A stretch of 55,465 nucleotides of DNA. Source: Billgrantia bachuensis (GTDB lineage: Bacteria > Pseudomonadota > Gammaproteobacteria > Pseudomonadales > Halomonadaceae). The notes beneath the pieces were generated by a model, which saw only the letters and a list, made by a program, of their open reading frames with translations, searched no databases and was not told the origin of the DNA. Below, piece by piece: positions 47,921-55,465 of this stretch. The position numbers and the translations under genes were made by a program. The stretch covers positions 1 through 55,465 of the forward strand of contig NZ_JAAQTO010000033.1 in the NCBI RefSeq assembly GCF_011742165.1, written 5' to 3'. How positions within the stretch are numbered: position 1 is the first letter of the stretch; each line of letters begins with the position of its first letter.

Positions 47921-48217
47921 ATGGCCGAACGTGACAAGCAAGCGGCGGGTGAGATGGCGGCGAGCGAGGACGCCGAAGTCGATTTCGCGGCGACCGTGGA
48001 GAGACTGGAACGGCTGGTAGAGCAGCTGGAGTCCGGCGAGCTGTCGCTGGAAGGTTCGCTTGCCGCCTTCGAGCAAGGCGTGCGCCTGACCCGTGATGCC
48101 CAGCGTCGCCTGGACGAGGCCGAGTTGCGGGTGCGTACCCTGATCGAGCGTCCCGACGGCAGCATCGACTTCGCCCCCTTTGATGCCCCCGCAGCGGAGG
48201 ATGACAGTGAACGCTGA
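47921..48217 (+). CDS. xseB: Exodeoxyribonuclease VII small subunit
   Basis: The 98-residue protein contains the XseB core VDFAATVERLERLVEQLESGELSLEGSLAAFEQGVRLTRDAQRRLDEAELRVRTLIE. It forms exonuclease VII with XseA, which is not in this window. The ATG at 47921 follows TAGAGGTG. It overlaps the GTG start of ispA by 11 bases in the conserved xseB-ispA-dxs order. Confidence 0.94.
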   Translation: MAERDKQAAGEMAASEDAEVDFAATVERLERLVEQLESGELSLEGSLAAFEQGVRLTRDAQRRLDEAELRVRTLIERPDGSIDFAPFDAPAAEDDSER

Positions 48218-49091
48218 CTCGCTCGCGGTTCTCCTGGCCGCCGACCGGGCGCGCGTCGATGCTTTCCTGGCCCGGGTTTTCGAGCGGCGCCGGCCTGCGG
48301 CACCGCGGCTGGAGGAGGCCATGCGCCATGGCCTGCTGGTGGGCGGGAAGCGTCTGCGCCCGCTACTGGTCTACCTGGCCGGGCGAGCACTGGGCGCCTC
48401 CGATGAGACGCTCGACGCGCCGGCTGCCGCGGTCGAGCTGATCCATGCCTACTCGCTGGTGCACGACGACCTGCCGGCCATGGACGACGACGACCTGCGC
48501 CGCGGCCAGCCCACGGTCCACCGCGCCTTCGACGAGGCCACGGCGATACTCGCCGGCGACGCGTTGCAGACGCTGGCCTTCGAAGTGCTCGCCTGTGCCG
48601 CCCATCCGCGCCTGCCCGCACTGATCCTCACACTGGCCACGGCCGCCGGCCGCGACGGCATGGTCGGCGGCCAGGCACTGGACCTGGCGGCCGTTGGCGG
48701 CCACCCTGACGTCGAGGCCCTGGCCACCATGCATGCCCATAAGACCGGTGCGCTGATTCGCGCCGCGGTACGCATGGGCGCGCTGACGGCGGTGGAGGAA
48801 CAAGACCCCCGCGTCGCGGCGCTGGATGATTACGCCGAGGCGCTCGGCCTGGCCTTCCAGATTCACGACGACATCCTCGACGTCACCGGCGATACCCAGA
48901 CCCTGGGCAAGGCGTCGGGTGCCGATGCCGCGCGCGAAAAGCCCACCTATCCCGCTCTGCTGGGGCTGGAAGGCGCCCGGCGCAGGGCCGGCGAGTTGAC
49001 CGAGGAGGCGCTGGTGGCGCTGGCGCCGCTGGGCGAGGCGGGCGACCCGCTTGCGCAGCTGGCTCGCTACATGATCGAGCGCGACCATTAG
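48207..49091 (+). CDS. ispA: Polyprenyl (farnesyl) diphosphate synthase
   Basis: IspA builds geranyl and farnesyl diphosphate from C5 units. The 294-residue protein has the first aspartate-rich motif in SLVHDDLPAMDDDDLRRGQPTVH (DDxxxD) and the second in QIHDDILDVTGD (DDxxD), with the early basic GGKRLRPLLVYLAG. GTG at 48207 is preferred because GGAGG lies at the right distance. ATG 48201 would overlap the ribosome site. The gene is coupled to xseB. Confidence 0.95.
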   Translation: MNADSLAVLLAADRARVDAFLARVFERRRPAAPRLEEAMRHGLLVGGKRLRPLLVYLAGRALGASDETLDAPAAAVELIHAYSLVHDDLPAMDDDDLRRGQPTVHRAFDEATAILAGDALQTLAFEVLACAAHPRLPALILTLATAAGRDGMVGGQALDLAAVGGHPDVEALATMHAHKTGALIRAAVRMGALTAVEEQDPRVAALDDYAEALGLAFQIHDDILDVTGDTQTLGKASGADAAREKPTYPALLGLEGARRRAGELTEEALVALAPLGEAGDPLAQLARYMIERDH

Positions 49092-49127
49092 CCATATGGC
49101 ATGACAGCCAGGACGACCGAATCGCAC

Positions 49128-51035
49128 ATGAAGCTCTACGACGTAATACCAGTCGAGCGCCCGGTGACACCGCTGCTCGATTCGCTGGACACGCCGGCGT
49201 CACTGCGCGCCATGACCGGTGCCCAACTGCTGCAGGTAGCCGACGAACTGCGTGCCTACCTGCTCTACAGCGTGGGGCGCAGCGGCGGCCACTTCGGCGC
49301 CGGCCTGGGCGTGGTGGAACTCACCGTGGCGCTGCACCACGCGCTGGAGACGCCCCACGACCGCCTGGTGTGGGACGTCGGCCACCAGGCTTACCCGCAC
49401 AAGATCCTCACCGGCCGCCGTGAGGCGATGCCCAGCATTCGCCAGTATGGTGGGCTGGCGGCCTTCCCGCGCCGCGCCGAATCGCCTTTCGACACCTTCG
49501 GCGTGGGTCACTCCAGTACCTCGATCTCGGCAGCCCTGGGCATGGCACTGGCAAGCGCCACCCGCGGCGACAGGCGGCGGGTCTGCGCGGTAATCGGCGA
49601 TGGTGCCTTGACCGCCGGCATGGCCTTCGAAGCATTGGCGCATACCGGCCACCTGGATGCCAACCTGCTGGTGGTGCTCAACGATAACGAGATGTCGATC
49701 TCCGAGAACGTCGGCGGCATCGCCAGCTACTTGGCGGGCATCCTCTCCAGCAAGCCCTACCTGACCTTCCGCGAGGAGGGCAAGCGCGTTCTCTCTCGCC
49801 TTCCCGGCGCACTGGAACTCGCCCGTCGCACCGAGGAGCACATGAAGGGCATGGTCAGCCCGGCCACGCTGTTCGAGGAGATGGGCTTCAACTACATCGG
49901 CCCGCTCGACGGTCACGACCTGCCCACCCTGATCCAGACCCTGCGCAACATTCGCGACCTGGACGGGCCACAGTTCCTGCACGTGAAAACCCGCAAGGGG
50001 CGTGGCTTCCTGCCCGCCGAGGCCGACCCCATCGGCTACCATGCCATCACGAAGCTGGAAAAGAATGGCGAAGCGCCAATCAGCAAGCCCGCCGCACCGG
50101 TCAAAAAGAAATTGAAGTACTGCAACGTCTTCGGCGAGTGGCTGTGCGACATGGCGGCGGTCGACGAGCGGCTGATCGGCATCACCCCGGCGATGCGCGA
50201 AGGCTCCGACCTGATCCGCTTTTCCAAGGAGTACCCCGAGCGCTACTACGACGTGGCCATCGCCGAGCAGCATGCGGTAACGCTGGCCGCCGGCATAGCC
50301 TGCGAAGCGATGAAGCCGGTGGTAGCGATATACTCCACCTTCCTGCAGCGCGGCTACGACCAGTTGATCCACGACGTGGCGGTGCAGGGGCTCGACGTCA
50401 CCTTCGCCATCGATCGCGCCGGCCTGGTGGGCGAGGATGGCCCCACCCACCACGGCAGCATGGACCTCTCCTTTCTGCGCTGCATCCCCGGCATGGTAGT
50501 GCTGGCGCCGGCCGACGAGGCCGAGTGCCGCGCCATGCTCAGCGCCGCCTACCACTACCCCGGGCCCGCCGCGGTACGCTACCCGCGCGGCACTGGCCCG
50601 GGAGTGGCGATCCCCACGCACCTCGAGCCGCTGGAGCTCGGCAAGGCCGAACGGCGCCGCGAGAGCGGCGCCGAGGCGGGCAAGCGCATTGCCCTGCTTG
50701 CGTTCGGCAGCCTAAACGGCCCGGCGGCCGAGGTAGCCGAGGCCCTCGACGCCACCCATCTCAACATGCGCTCGGTCAAACCACTCGACCGCGAGTCGAT
50801 CATTGCAGCGGCGGCTGAGCATGAGCTGCTGGTCACCCTCGAGGAGAACGTGGTGGCCGGCGGCGCCGGCAGCGGCGTGAACGAGCTGCTCGCCGCCGAA
50901 GGCGTACAGGTCGGACTGCTCAACCTGGGCCTGCCCGATGCCTTCGTCGAGCACGGCAAGCCTGCCGAACTGTTGGCCGAATGCGGCCTGGACGCCGCCG
51001 GTATCGAAGCGTCAATACGCGCCCGCCTCGGCTGA
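49128..51035 (+). CDS. dxs: 1-Deoxy-D-xylulose-5-phosphate synthase
   Basis: Dxs condenses pyruvate and glyceraldehyde 3-phosphate, with thiamine diphosphate, at the head of the MEP isoprenoid pathway. The 635-residue protein has [39 protein letters not shown], the TPP-binding [40 protein letters not shown] and the transketolase-like half ([48 protein letters not shown]). The ATG at 49128 fits the family start. An upstream ATG (49101) has no ribosome site. It ends at a terminator. Confidence 0.96.
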   Translation: MKLYDVIPVERPVTPLLDSLDTPASLRAMTGAQLLQVADELRAYLLYSVGRSGGHFGAGLGVVELTVALHHALETPHDRLVWDVGHQAYPHKILTGRREAMPSIRQYGGLAAFPRRAESPFDTFGVGHSSTSISAALGMALASATRGDRRRVCAVIGDGALTAGMAFEALAHTGHLDANLLVVLNDNEMSISENVGGIASYLAGILSSKPYLTFREEGKRVLSRLPGALELARRTEEHMKGMVSPATLFEEMGFNYIGPLDGHDLPTLIQTLRNIRDLDGPQFLHVKTRKGRGFLPAEADPIGYHAITKLEKNGEAPISKPAAPVKKKLKYCNVFGEWLCDMAAVDERLIGITPAMREGSDLIRFSKEYPERYYDVAIAEQHAVTLAAGIACEAMKPVVAIYSTFLQRGYDQLIHDVAVQGLDVTFAIDRAGLVGEDGPTHHGSMDLSFLRCIPGMVVLAPADEAECRAMLSAAYHYPGPAAVRYPRGTGPGVAIPTHLEPLELGKAERRRESGAEAGKRIALLAFGSLNGPAAEVAEALDATHLNMRSVKPLDRESIIAAAAEHELLVTLEENVVAGGAGSGVNELLAAEGVQVGLLNLGLPDAFVEHGKPAELLAECGLDAAGIEASIRARLG

Positions 51036-51535
51036 AACTCACCTCGCTTGTTGTCTCTTCTTCGGCCGGGCACCTGCTCGGCCGTGTTTTCTCAGCCTCC
51101 CTCTATCACTTTTCTCATCTCCTCAACGCCTGCGGCATGGTGTCGGGCCGAGGTGATTGACGCATCGTTTTGCCCTATATCTCTTATATTGTTGTAGCTA
51201 ATTTCCTACACGAGTTGTAAGCCATCGCCGCTTCGTCGTGTCGTCCTCTGCCAGTATGGCGCTCTCGACCCGCATCGCTTCGCAGCTGGCAGCGGAATCG
51301 TGTAAGCCAGTACGACATCGCGTTATGCCTTTGTAACCGTCATGGGTGCAATGTGCCATTTGGCACATTCAAGCTGCCTGTTTACCCTCACGCCTCACGA
51401 GCAAGGGTGCAACGATTCTCACTTGACCACTGCCGCATCTGCCTGCATGTCGCTGGGCCGATGCGAACGGCTCGTGGGGCGTTGCCAACTCTGCAATGCG
51501 ATTCAAAACAAGGCGGCTCACCAGGGAGCTTCAGC
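51036..51535 (+). promoter_or_regulatory. 500-base non-coding region before the type VI secretion genes
   Basis: After the dxs terminator no convincing gene is seen. The segment 51160-51240 is AT-rich (TATATCTCTTATATTGTTG). At 51350-51369 lies the perfect palindrome AATGTGCCA-TT-TGGCACATT. The right half begins TGGCAC, like the -24 part of a sigma-54 promoter, but GC does not occur at the required distance. It is therefore better viewed as an operator or as an mRNA hairpin. The promoter for the secretion cluster is expected here. Confidence 0.5.
51063..51090 (+). terminator. Rho-independent terminator after dxs
   Basis: CGGCCG (51063-51068) pairs with CGGCCG (51079-51084), extended by a few pairs inward, and is followed by TGTTTT. 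It lies 27 bases after the dxs stop and closes the xseB-ispA-dxs transcript. Confidence 0.65.
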
Positions 51536-52045
51536 ATGGCGAAGGAAGGAACCGTTGCGCCGAAAGAGCGCATCAACATCAAGTACGTGCCGGCCACCGG
51601 CGATCAGCAGGCAGAAACCGAACTGCCGCTCAAGCTGCTTGTGGTAGGTGACTTCAAGGGCGGCGCCGAGGCCACGCCAATCGAGGCGCGTGAAAAGGTC
51701 TCGGTAGACAAGAACAACTTCCAGTCGGTGATGCGCGAAGCCGGCCTCGGGCTGACGGCCAGCGTACCCAATCGTCTGGAAGAGGGCGAGGAAGCCGGCG
51801 ACCTGGCGGTCAACCTCCAGTTCAAGTCACTCGAGGACTTCACGCCCGACAGCGTGGCGCGCCAAGTGCCGGAGCTGCGCAAGCTGGTCGAGCTGCGCGA
51901 GGCGCTGGTCGCGCTCAAGGGGCCGCTGGGGAATGTACCGAACTTCCGCGATCGCCTGCAGAAGCTGATGGAGAGTGAAGAGGCGCGCGCCCAGCTGCTC
52001 TCAGAGCTCGAGCTGCTGGATTCACGGGATGATTCCCGCGACTGA
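51536..52045 (+). CDS. tssB: Type VI secretion sheath small subunit TssB (VipA)
   Basis: The 169-residue protein (MAKEGTVAPKERINIKYVPATGDQQAETELPLKLLVVGDFKGG) has the VipA/TssB markers. The contractile-sheath helix region is FKSLEDFTPDSVARQVPELRKLVELREALVALKGPLGNVPNFRDRLQKLM. With TssC it forms the cytoplasmic sheath that drives the needle. GGGAG precedes the ATG at 51536. tssC follows after 82 bases. No tssA is located upstream in the window. Confidence 0.95.
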   Translation: MAKEGTVAPKERINIKYVPATGDQQAETELPLKLLVVGDFKGGAEATPIEAREKVSVDKNNFQSVMREAGLGLTASVPNRLEEGEEAGDLAVNLQFKSLEDFTPDSVARQVPELRKLVELREALVALKGPLGNVPNFRDRLQKLMESEEARAQLLSELELLDSRDDSRD

Positions 52046-52127
52046 CGCATCCATCGACAACGCACACGGAGGCGCCGAGCCATAGCGAGGCGCACGCCAG
52101 GCAGGCACAGGATTCGAGGCACGTACA

Positions 52128-53609
52128 ATGAGCGAAATGGCACAAACGCAGGGGCAGGCCGCCGAGGCCCAGGCCGAGGGATCGCTTCTCGATCAAGTGA
52201 TGGCGCAGACCCGCATGGCGCCGAGCGAGGAAGGCTACGACATCGCCAAGCAGGGCGTGGCCGCCTTCATCGCCGAGCTGTTGCAGAGCAAGGACGACAC
52301 CCCGCAGGTCAACAAGGCGGTGGTCGATCGCATGATCGTCGAGCTCGACCGCAAGATCGGCAGTCAGGTCGATGAGATCCTTCACGACCGGGGCTTCCAG
52401 CAGATCGAGTCGGCCTGGCGCGGCCTCAAGCTGCTGGTCGATCGCACCGACTTCCGCCAGAACATCAAGCTCGACCTGCTCCACGCCACCAAGGAGGAGC
52501 TGCTCGAGGACTTCGAGTTCGCCCCTGAGCTCAGCCAGAGCGGGCTCTACCAGCACGTCTACGCGACCGAGTACGGCCAGTTCGGCGGTGAGCCGGTGGG
52601 TGCCATCATCGGCAACTACGACTTCTCGCCCTCGACGCCCGACATCAAGTTGCTGCAGTTCACCGCCGCGGTGGGTGCCATGGCCCATGCGCCGTTCCTC
52701 TCCTCGGTGGCGCCGAGCTTCTTCGGCATCGACAGCTTCCAGGAGCTGCCCAACATCAAGGACTTCAAGGCGATCTTCGAAGGACCGAAGTACGCCCGCT
52801 GGCGCAGCCTGCGCGAGTCCGAGGACGCCCGCTACCTGGGGCTGACGGCGCCGCGCTTCCTGCTGCGCATGCCCTACGACCCGGTGGAGAACCCGGTCAA
52901 GACCTTCCACTATCGCGAAACGGTCAACGAGAACCACGAGCACTACCTGTGGGGCAATACTGCCTACCTGCTCGCCGAGCGTCTCACCGACAGCTTCGCC
53001 AAGTACCGCTGGTGCCCCAACATCATCGGGCCGCAGAGCGGCGGTGCGGTTGAGAACCTGCCGGTGCACACCTACGAGGCGCTCGGCCAGCTGCAGGCCA
53101 AGATCCCCACCGAGGTGCTGGTCACCGACCGTCGCGAGTTCGAGATGTCCGAAGAGGGTTTCATCTCGCTGACCATGCGCAAGGGTAGCGACAACGCCGC
53201 CTTCTTCTCCGCCAACTCGGTGCAGAAGCCCAAGGTCTTCCCCAACACGCCCGAGGGCAAGGCCGCCGAGACCAACTACAAGCTCGGCACCCAGCTGCCC
53301 TACATGTTCATCGTCAACCGCCTGGCTCACTACATCAAGGTACTGCAGCGCGAGCAGATCGGCTCCTGGAAGGAGCGCCAGGATCTCGAACGCGAGCTCA
53401 ACGTGTGGATCCGTCAGTACGTCGCCGACCAGGAGAATCCGCCTGCCGAGGTGCGCAGCCGCCGTCCGCTGCGGGCCGCCTCGATCCAGGTCTCCGACGT
53501 CGAGGGCGACCCGGGCTGGTACCAGGTGTCCTTGGCCGTGCGTCCGCACTTCAAGTACATGGGCGCCAACTTCGAGCTGTCGCTGGTGGGTCGCCTGGAC
53601 AAGGAGTAA
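52128..53609 (+). CDS. tssC: Type VI secretion sheath large subunit TssC (VipB)
   Basis: The 493-residue protein shows the TssC hallmarks IESAWRGLKLLVDRTDFRQNIKLDLLHATKEELLEDFE, EYGQFGGEPVGAIIGNYDFSP, HAPFLSSVAPSFFGIDSFQELPNIKDF, LGLTAPRFLLRMPYDP and LPVHTYEALGQLQAKIPTEVLVTDRREFEMSEEGFISL. It assembles with TssB into the contractile sheath. Length matches the family (about 490). tssE follows after 15 bases. Confidence 0.96.
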   Translation: MSEMAQTQGQAAEAQAEGSLLDQVMAQTRMAPSEEGYDIAKQGVAAFIAELLQSKDDTPQVNKAVVDRMIVELDRKIGSQVDEILHDRGFQQIESAWRGLKLLVDRTDFRQNIKLDLLHATKEELLEDFEFAPELSQSGLYQHVYATEYGQFGGEPVGAIIGNYDFSPSTPDIKLLQFTAAVGAMAHAPFLSSVAPSFFGIDSFQELPNIKDFKAIFEGPKYARWRSLRESEDARYLGLTAPRFLLRMPYDPVENPVKTFHYRETVNENHEHYLWGNTAYLLAERLTDSFAKYRWCPNIIGPQSGGAVENLPVHTYEALGQLQAKIPTEVLVTDRREFEMSEEGFISLTMRKGSDNAAFFSANSVQKPKVFPNTPEGKAAETNYKLGTQLPYMFIVNRLAHYIKVLQREQIGSWKERQDLERELNVWIRQYVADQENPPAEVRSRRPLRAASIQVSDVEGDPGWYQVSLAVRPHFKYMGANFELSLVGRLDKE

Positions 53610-53624
53610 GGGGAGGACGCGGCC

Positions 53625-54056
53625 ATGACGCTTCACCGTGGCGGCGTACTCGGCAACCGGCTGTTCGAGCGCCTGGCGGCGCCCGGGCGGTCGGAAGAAG
53701 TCGCTGCCGAGTCCAGCCTTGCCGGGATCGTCGAGTCCATCAAGCGTCACCTGGTCGACCTGCTCAACAGCCACCCGGGGCACAGCGAATGCGCCCCGGA
53801 GCTGGGACTGCTCGACTTCAACGACGCGACCATCGGCGTGCTCGATCTGGAGCGCAACATTCAGCGCGCCATTCGCCAGTGCATCGAACGCTTCGAGCCG
53901 CGGGTGCGGCAGGTGGAAGTGGAGTCGCTGCCGCGTGGCAGCGACCCGCTACAGCTGCGTTTTCAGGTGCATGCCACGGTGGAGCTCGGTCGCGACCAGG
54001 GCCAGGCCACCATCGATCTGCTGCTCAACGACAAACGCTACCAGTGCTTGAACTGA
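53625..54056 (+). CDS. tssE: Type VI secretion baseplate protein TssE
   Basis: The 143-residue protein belongs to the gp25-like family: VESIKRHLVDLLNSHPGHSECAPELGLLDFNDATIGVLDLERNIQRAIRQCIERFEPRVRQVEVESLP. It is a baseplate component, homologous to phage T4 gp25, and includes the expected EPR segment (FEPRVRQV). A GGGGAGG ribosome site precedes the ATG. tssF follows after 38 bases. Confidence 0.93.
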   Translation: MTLHRGGVLGNRLFERLAAPGRSEEVAAESSLAGIVESIKRHLVDLLNSHPGHSECAPELGLLDFNDATIGVLDLERNIQRAIRQCIERFEPRVRQVEVESLPRGSDPLQLRFQVHATVELGRDQGQATIDLLLNDKRYQCLN

Positions 54057-54094
54057 GCACCTAGGCATCCAAGCACTCAGGGAGTGAGAAGCGC

Positions 54095-55465
54095 ATGCTC
54101 AATCGTTATTACCGGGATGAGCTCGACTACCTGAAGCTGCAGGGGCGGGAGTTCGCCGAGGCCAACCCCGGGCTCAGCCGCTTCCTCTCCGAGCGCAGCA
54201 CCGATCCCGACGTCGAGCGCCTGCTGGAGGGCTTCGCCTTTCTCACCGGTCGCATGCGCGAGAAGGTCGAGGACGAATTCCCCGAGCTGACCCACTCGCT
54301 GATCGCCATGCTGTGGCCCAACTACCTGCGCCCGGTGCCGAGCATGACGATCATGCAGTTCACGCCCAAGCAGGGCGCGCTGAGCGGCCGCCAGGACGTG
54401 GCCGTCGGCACCACACTGGCATCGCGGCCGATCGACGGAACCGCCTGCCGCTTCCGCACCTGCCACGACGTGGCGCTCTACCCGCTGCTGCATGGCGGCG
54501 TCGAGGCGCGCCATTCGCGGGAGTCCTCGATCGTCGAACTCGCCCTCGACGTGGACGGCGACCAGCCGCTCGATGCCCTGGGCATCGACCACCTGCGCCT
54601 GCACCTGGGCGGTGGCGGCTATACCGCACGCAGCCTCTACCTGTCGCGCCTGGAGCTGGAGATCGACGGCGTCGTCATGCCGCTGCCCCGCGACATGCTG
54701 GTACCGGTGGGCTTCGAGTCGGGGCATGCGCTGCTGCCCTATCCGCGCAACGTGCACCAGGGCTACCGCATCCTGCAGGAGTACCTCTGCTTCCCCGAGG
54801 CCTTCCACTTCGTCGATCTGGTCGGGCTGGGGCGTCAGCTGCCGGCGCGGCAGGCCTCGCGGATCGTGCTGCGCTTCGTCTTCTCGCGCACGCTGCCGGC
54901 CGACGCCAAGGTGCGCGACGAGCATCTGGCGCTCTACTGCTCGCCGGCGATCAACCTGTTCAGCCACGATGCCGACCCCATCGACCTCAACGGCGAGCGC
55001 AGCGAATACCGCATTCGGCCCAGCAGCCGTGCGCCGGAGCACTACGAGGTGTTCAGCGTCGACGCGGTGCAGGGCTGGCTGGAGAGCGACAGCGGCAAGA
55101 TGCGCGGCGAACCGCGCCAGTACGTGCCGTTCGAGAGCTTCCAGCACCAGATCGAGCGAGATCGCGGCCGCGAGGCCCGCTATTTCCGGGTGCGGGTACG
55201 CGACAGCCTGCGCGGCGACGGTTTCGATCATGACATCGCCTTCGTGCGCGGCGACGAACAGGCCTGCCTGGGCATGCGTGAAACCATCTCGCTGCGCCTG
55301 AGCTGCAGCAACCGCACGCTTCCCGAGCGCCTGGCGGTGGGCGATATCAGTGCCTCCACCGACACCAGCCCGGTATTCGCCGACTATCGCAACATCACCC
55401 GGCCCACGTCGGCGCTGCGCCCGACCCTGGACGGCAGCCTGCTGTGGACGTTGATTTCCAACCTG
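54095..55465 (+). CDS. tssF: Type VI secretion baseplate protein TssF, 5' part
   Basis: The frame from ATG 54095 stays open to the end of the window (457 codons; family length about 590-620). It starts MLNRYYRDELDYLKLQGREFAEANPGLSRFLSERSTDPDVERLLEGFAFLTGRMREKVEDEFPELTHSLIAMLWPNYLRPVPSMTIMQF, the signature of TssF (VC_A0110 family). Later segments include YRILQEYLCFPEAFHFVDLVGL and DISASTDTSPVFADYRNITRPT. TssF with TssG and TssK forms baseplate wedges. GGGAG precedes the ATG. The gene is cut off by the window edge. Confidence 0.95.
   Translation, partial: MLNRYYRDELDYLKLQGREFAEANPGLSRFLSERSTDPDVERLLEGFAFLTGRMREKVEDEFPELTHSLIAMLWPNYLRPVPSMTIMQFTPKQGALSGRQDVAVGTTLASRPIDGTACRFRTCHDVALYPLLHGGVEARHSRESSIVELALDVDGDQPLDALGIDHLRLHLGGGGYTARSLYLSRLELEIDGVVMPLPRDMLVPVGFESGHALLPYPRNVHQGYRILQEYLCFPEAFHFVDLVGLGRQLPARQASRIVLRFVFSRTLPADAKVRDEHLALYCSPAINLFSHDADPIDLNGERSEYRIRPSSRAPEHYEVFSVDAVQGWLESDSGKMRGEPRQYVPFESFQHQIERDRGREARYFRVRVRDSLRGDGFDHDIAFVRGDEQACLGMRETISLRLSCSNRTLPERLAVGDISASTDTSPVFADYRNITRPTSALRPTLDGSLLWTLISNL

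Noticed and set aside
49200..50621. Minus-strand frame of 473 codons opposite dxs.
   Set aside because: dxs is unmistakable on the plus strand. The frame is a codon-bias shadow.
51361..51380. Sigma-54 promoter reading TGGCAC followed by GC.
   Set aside because: The GC pair comes at 9, not 10, bases after GG and the TTGCA element is missing. Reported only as a palindrome.
54077..55301. Three overlapping frames in the last 1.3 kb that compete with tssF.
   Set aside because: The tssF frame starting at 54095 matches the family throughout and stays open to the window end. The others are low-complexity shadows.

Overview
The window is GC-rich DNA whose gene content and gene order best fit a halophilic gammaproteobacterium of the Halomonas type (Halomonadaceae). 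This rests on the housekeeping blocks gshB-tonB-yqgE-ruvX and xseB-ispA-dxs, the abundance of TRAP and ABC uptake systems, and the style of the proteins. It is an inference from family knowledge, not a database result. No rRNA, tRNA, CRISPR array, phage or transposase gene was seen.

Layout. 1-447 is the 3' end of an aldehyde dehydrogenase, followed by a small inverted-repeat element and a terminator. 776-4721 is housekeeping: a CvfB-like RNA-binding protein, glutathione synthetase, a TonB-like protein, YqgE and RuvX. 4737-12939 is an accessory block. It holds a branched-chain-amino-acid-type ABC importer (binding protein, two permeases, two ATPases, one with a frameshift) and an AraC regulator. 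With them sit three enzymes or binding proteins: a Tm-1-like ATP-binding protein, a PEP-hydrolase-like TIM barrel and an SRPBCC protein. This is the best candidate here for an undescribed catabolic system. A membrane protein and pyrB follow (13214-15083).

15168-25702 carries an IclR regulator divergent from a self-sufficient CYP116B-type cytochrome P450, then an orphan TRAP binding protein and a cysteine-rich DUF6455 protein. Next come a LuxR regulator divergent from a flavoprotein hydroxylase with its small partner, a MerR regulator divergent from an alpha/beta hydrolase, and a MocR regulator. 25869-29089 holds a DUF1127 protein, a SpoIIAA-like protein and two MFS exporters. 29230-30754 encodes two paralogous secreted proteins rich in WDDR motifs, one built from tandem repeats.

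31060-40922 is an aromatic catabolic region. On the minus strand a metallo-beta-lactamase-fold protein, an MhaA/MhaB-like hydroxylase pair, HmgA, FahA and MaiA form an operon predicted to take a hydroxyphenylacetate through homogentisate to fumarate and acetoacetate. On the plus strand a complete TRAP transporter and a MarR regulator could supply and control it. A second IclR regulator, an enoyl-CoA hydratase, a D-serine-dehydratase-like protein, an EamA exporter and an Asp/Glu racemase-family protein follow (40965-45960).

46036-51035 returns to housekeeping: a hypothetical protein, serA, xseB, ispA and dxs. The window ends inside a type VI secretion cluster (tssB, tssC, tssE, tssF), preceded by a 500-base non-coding stretch with a perfect 20-base palindrome.
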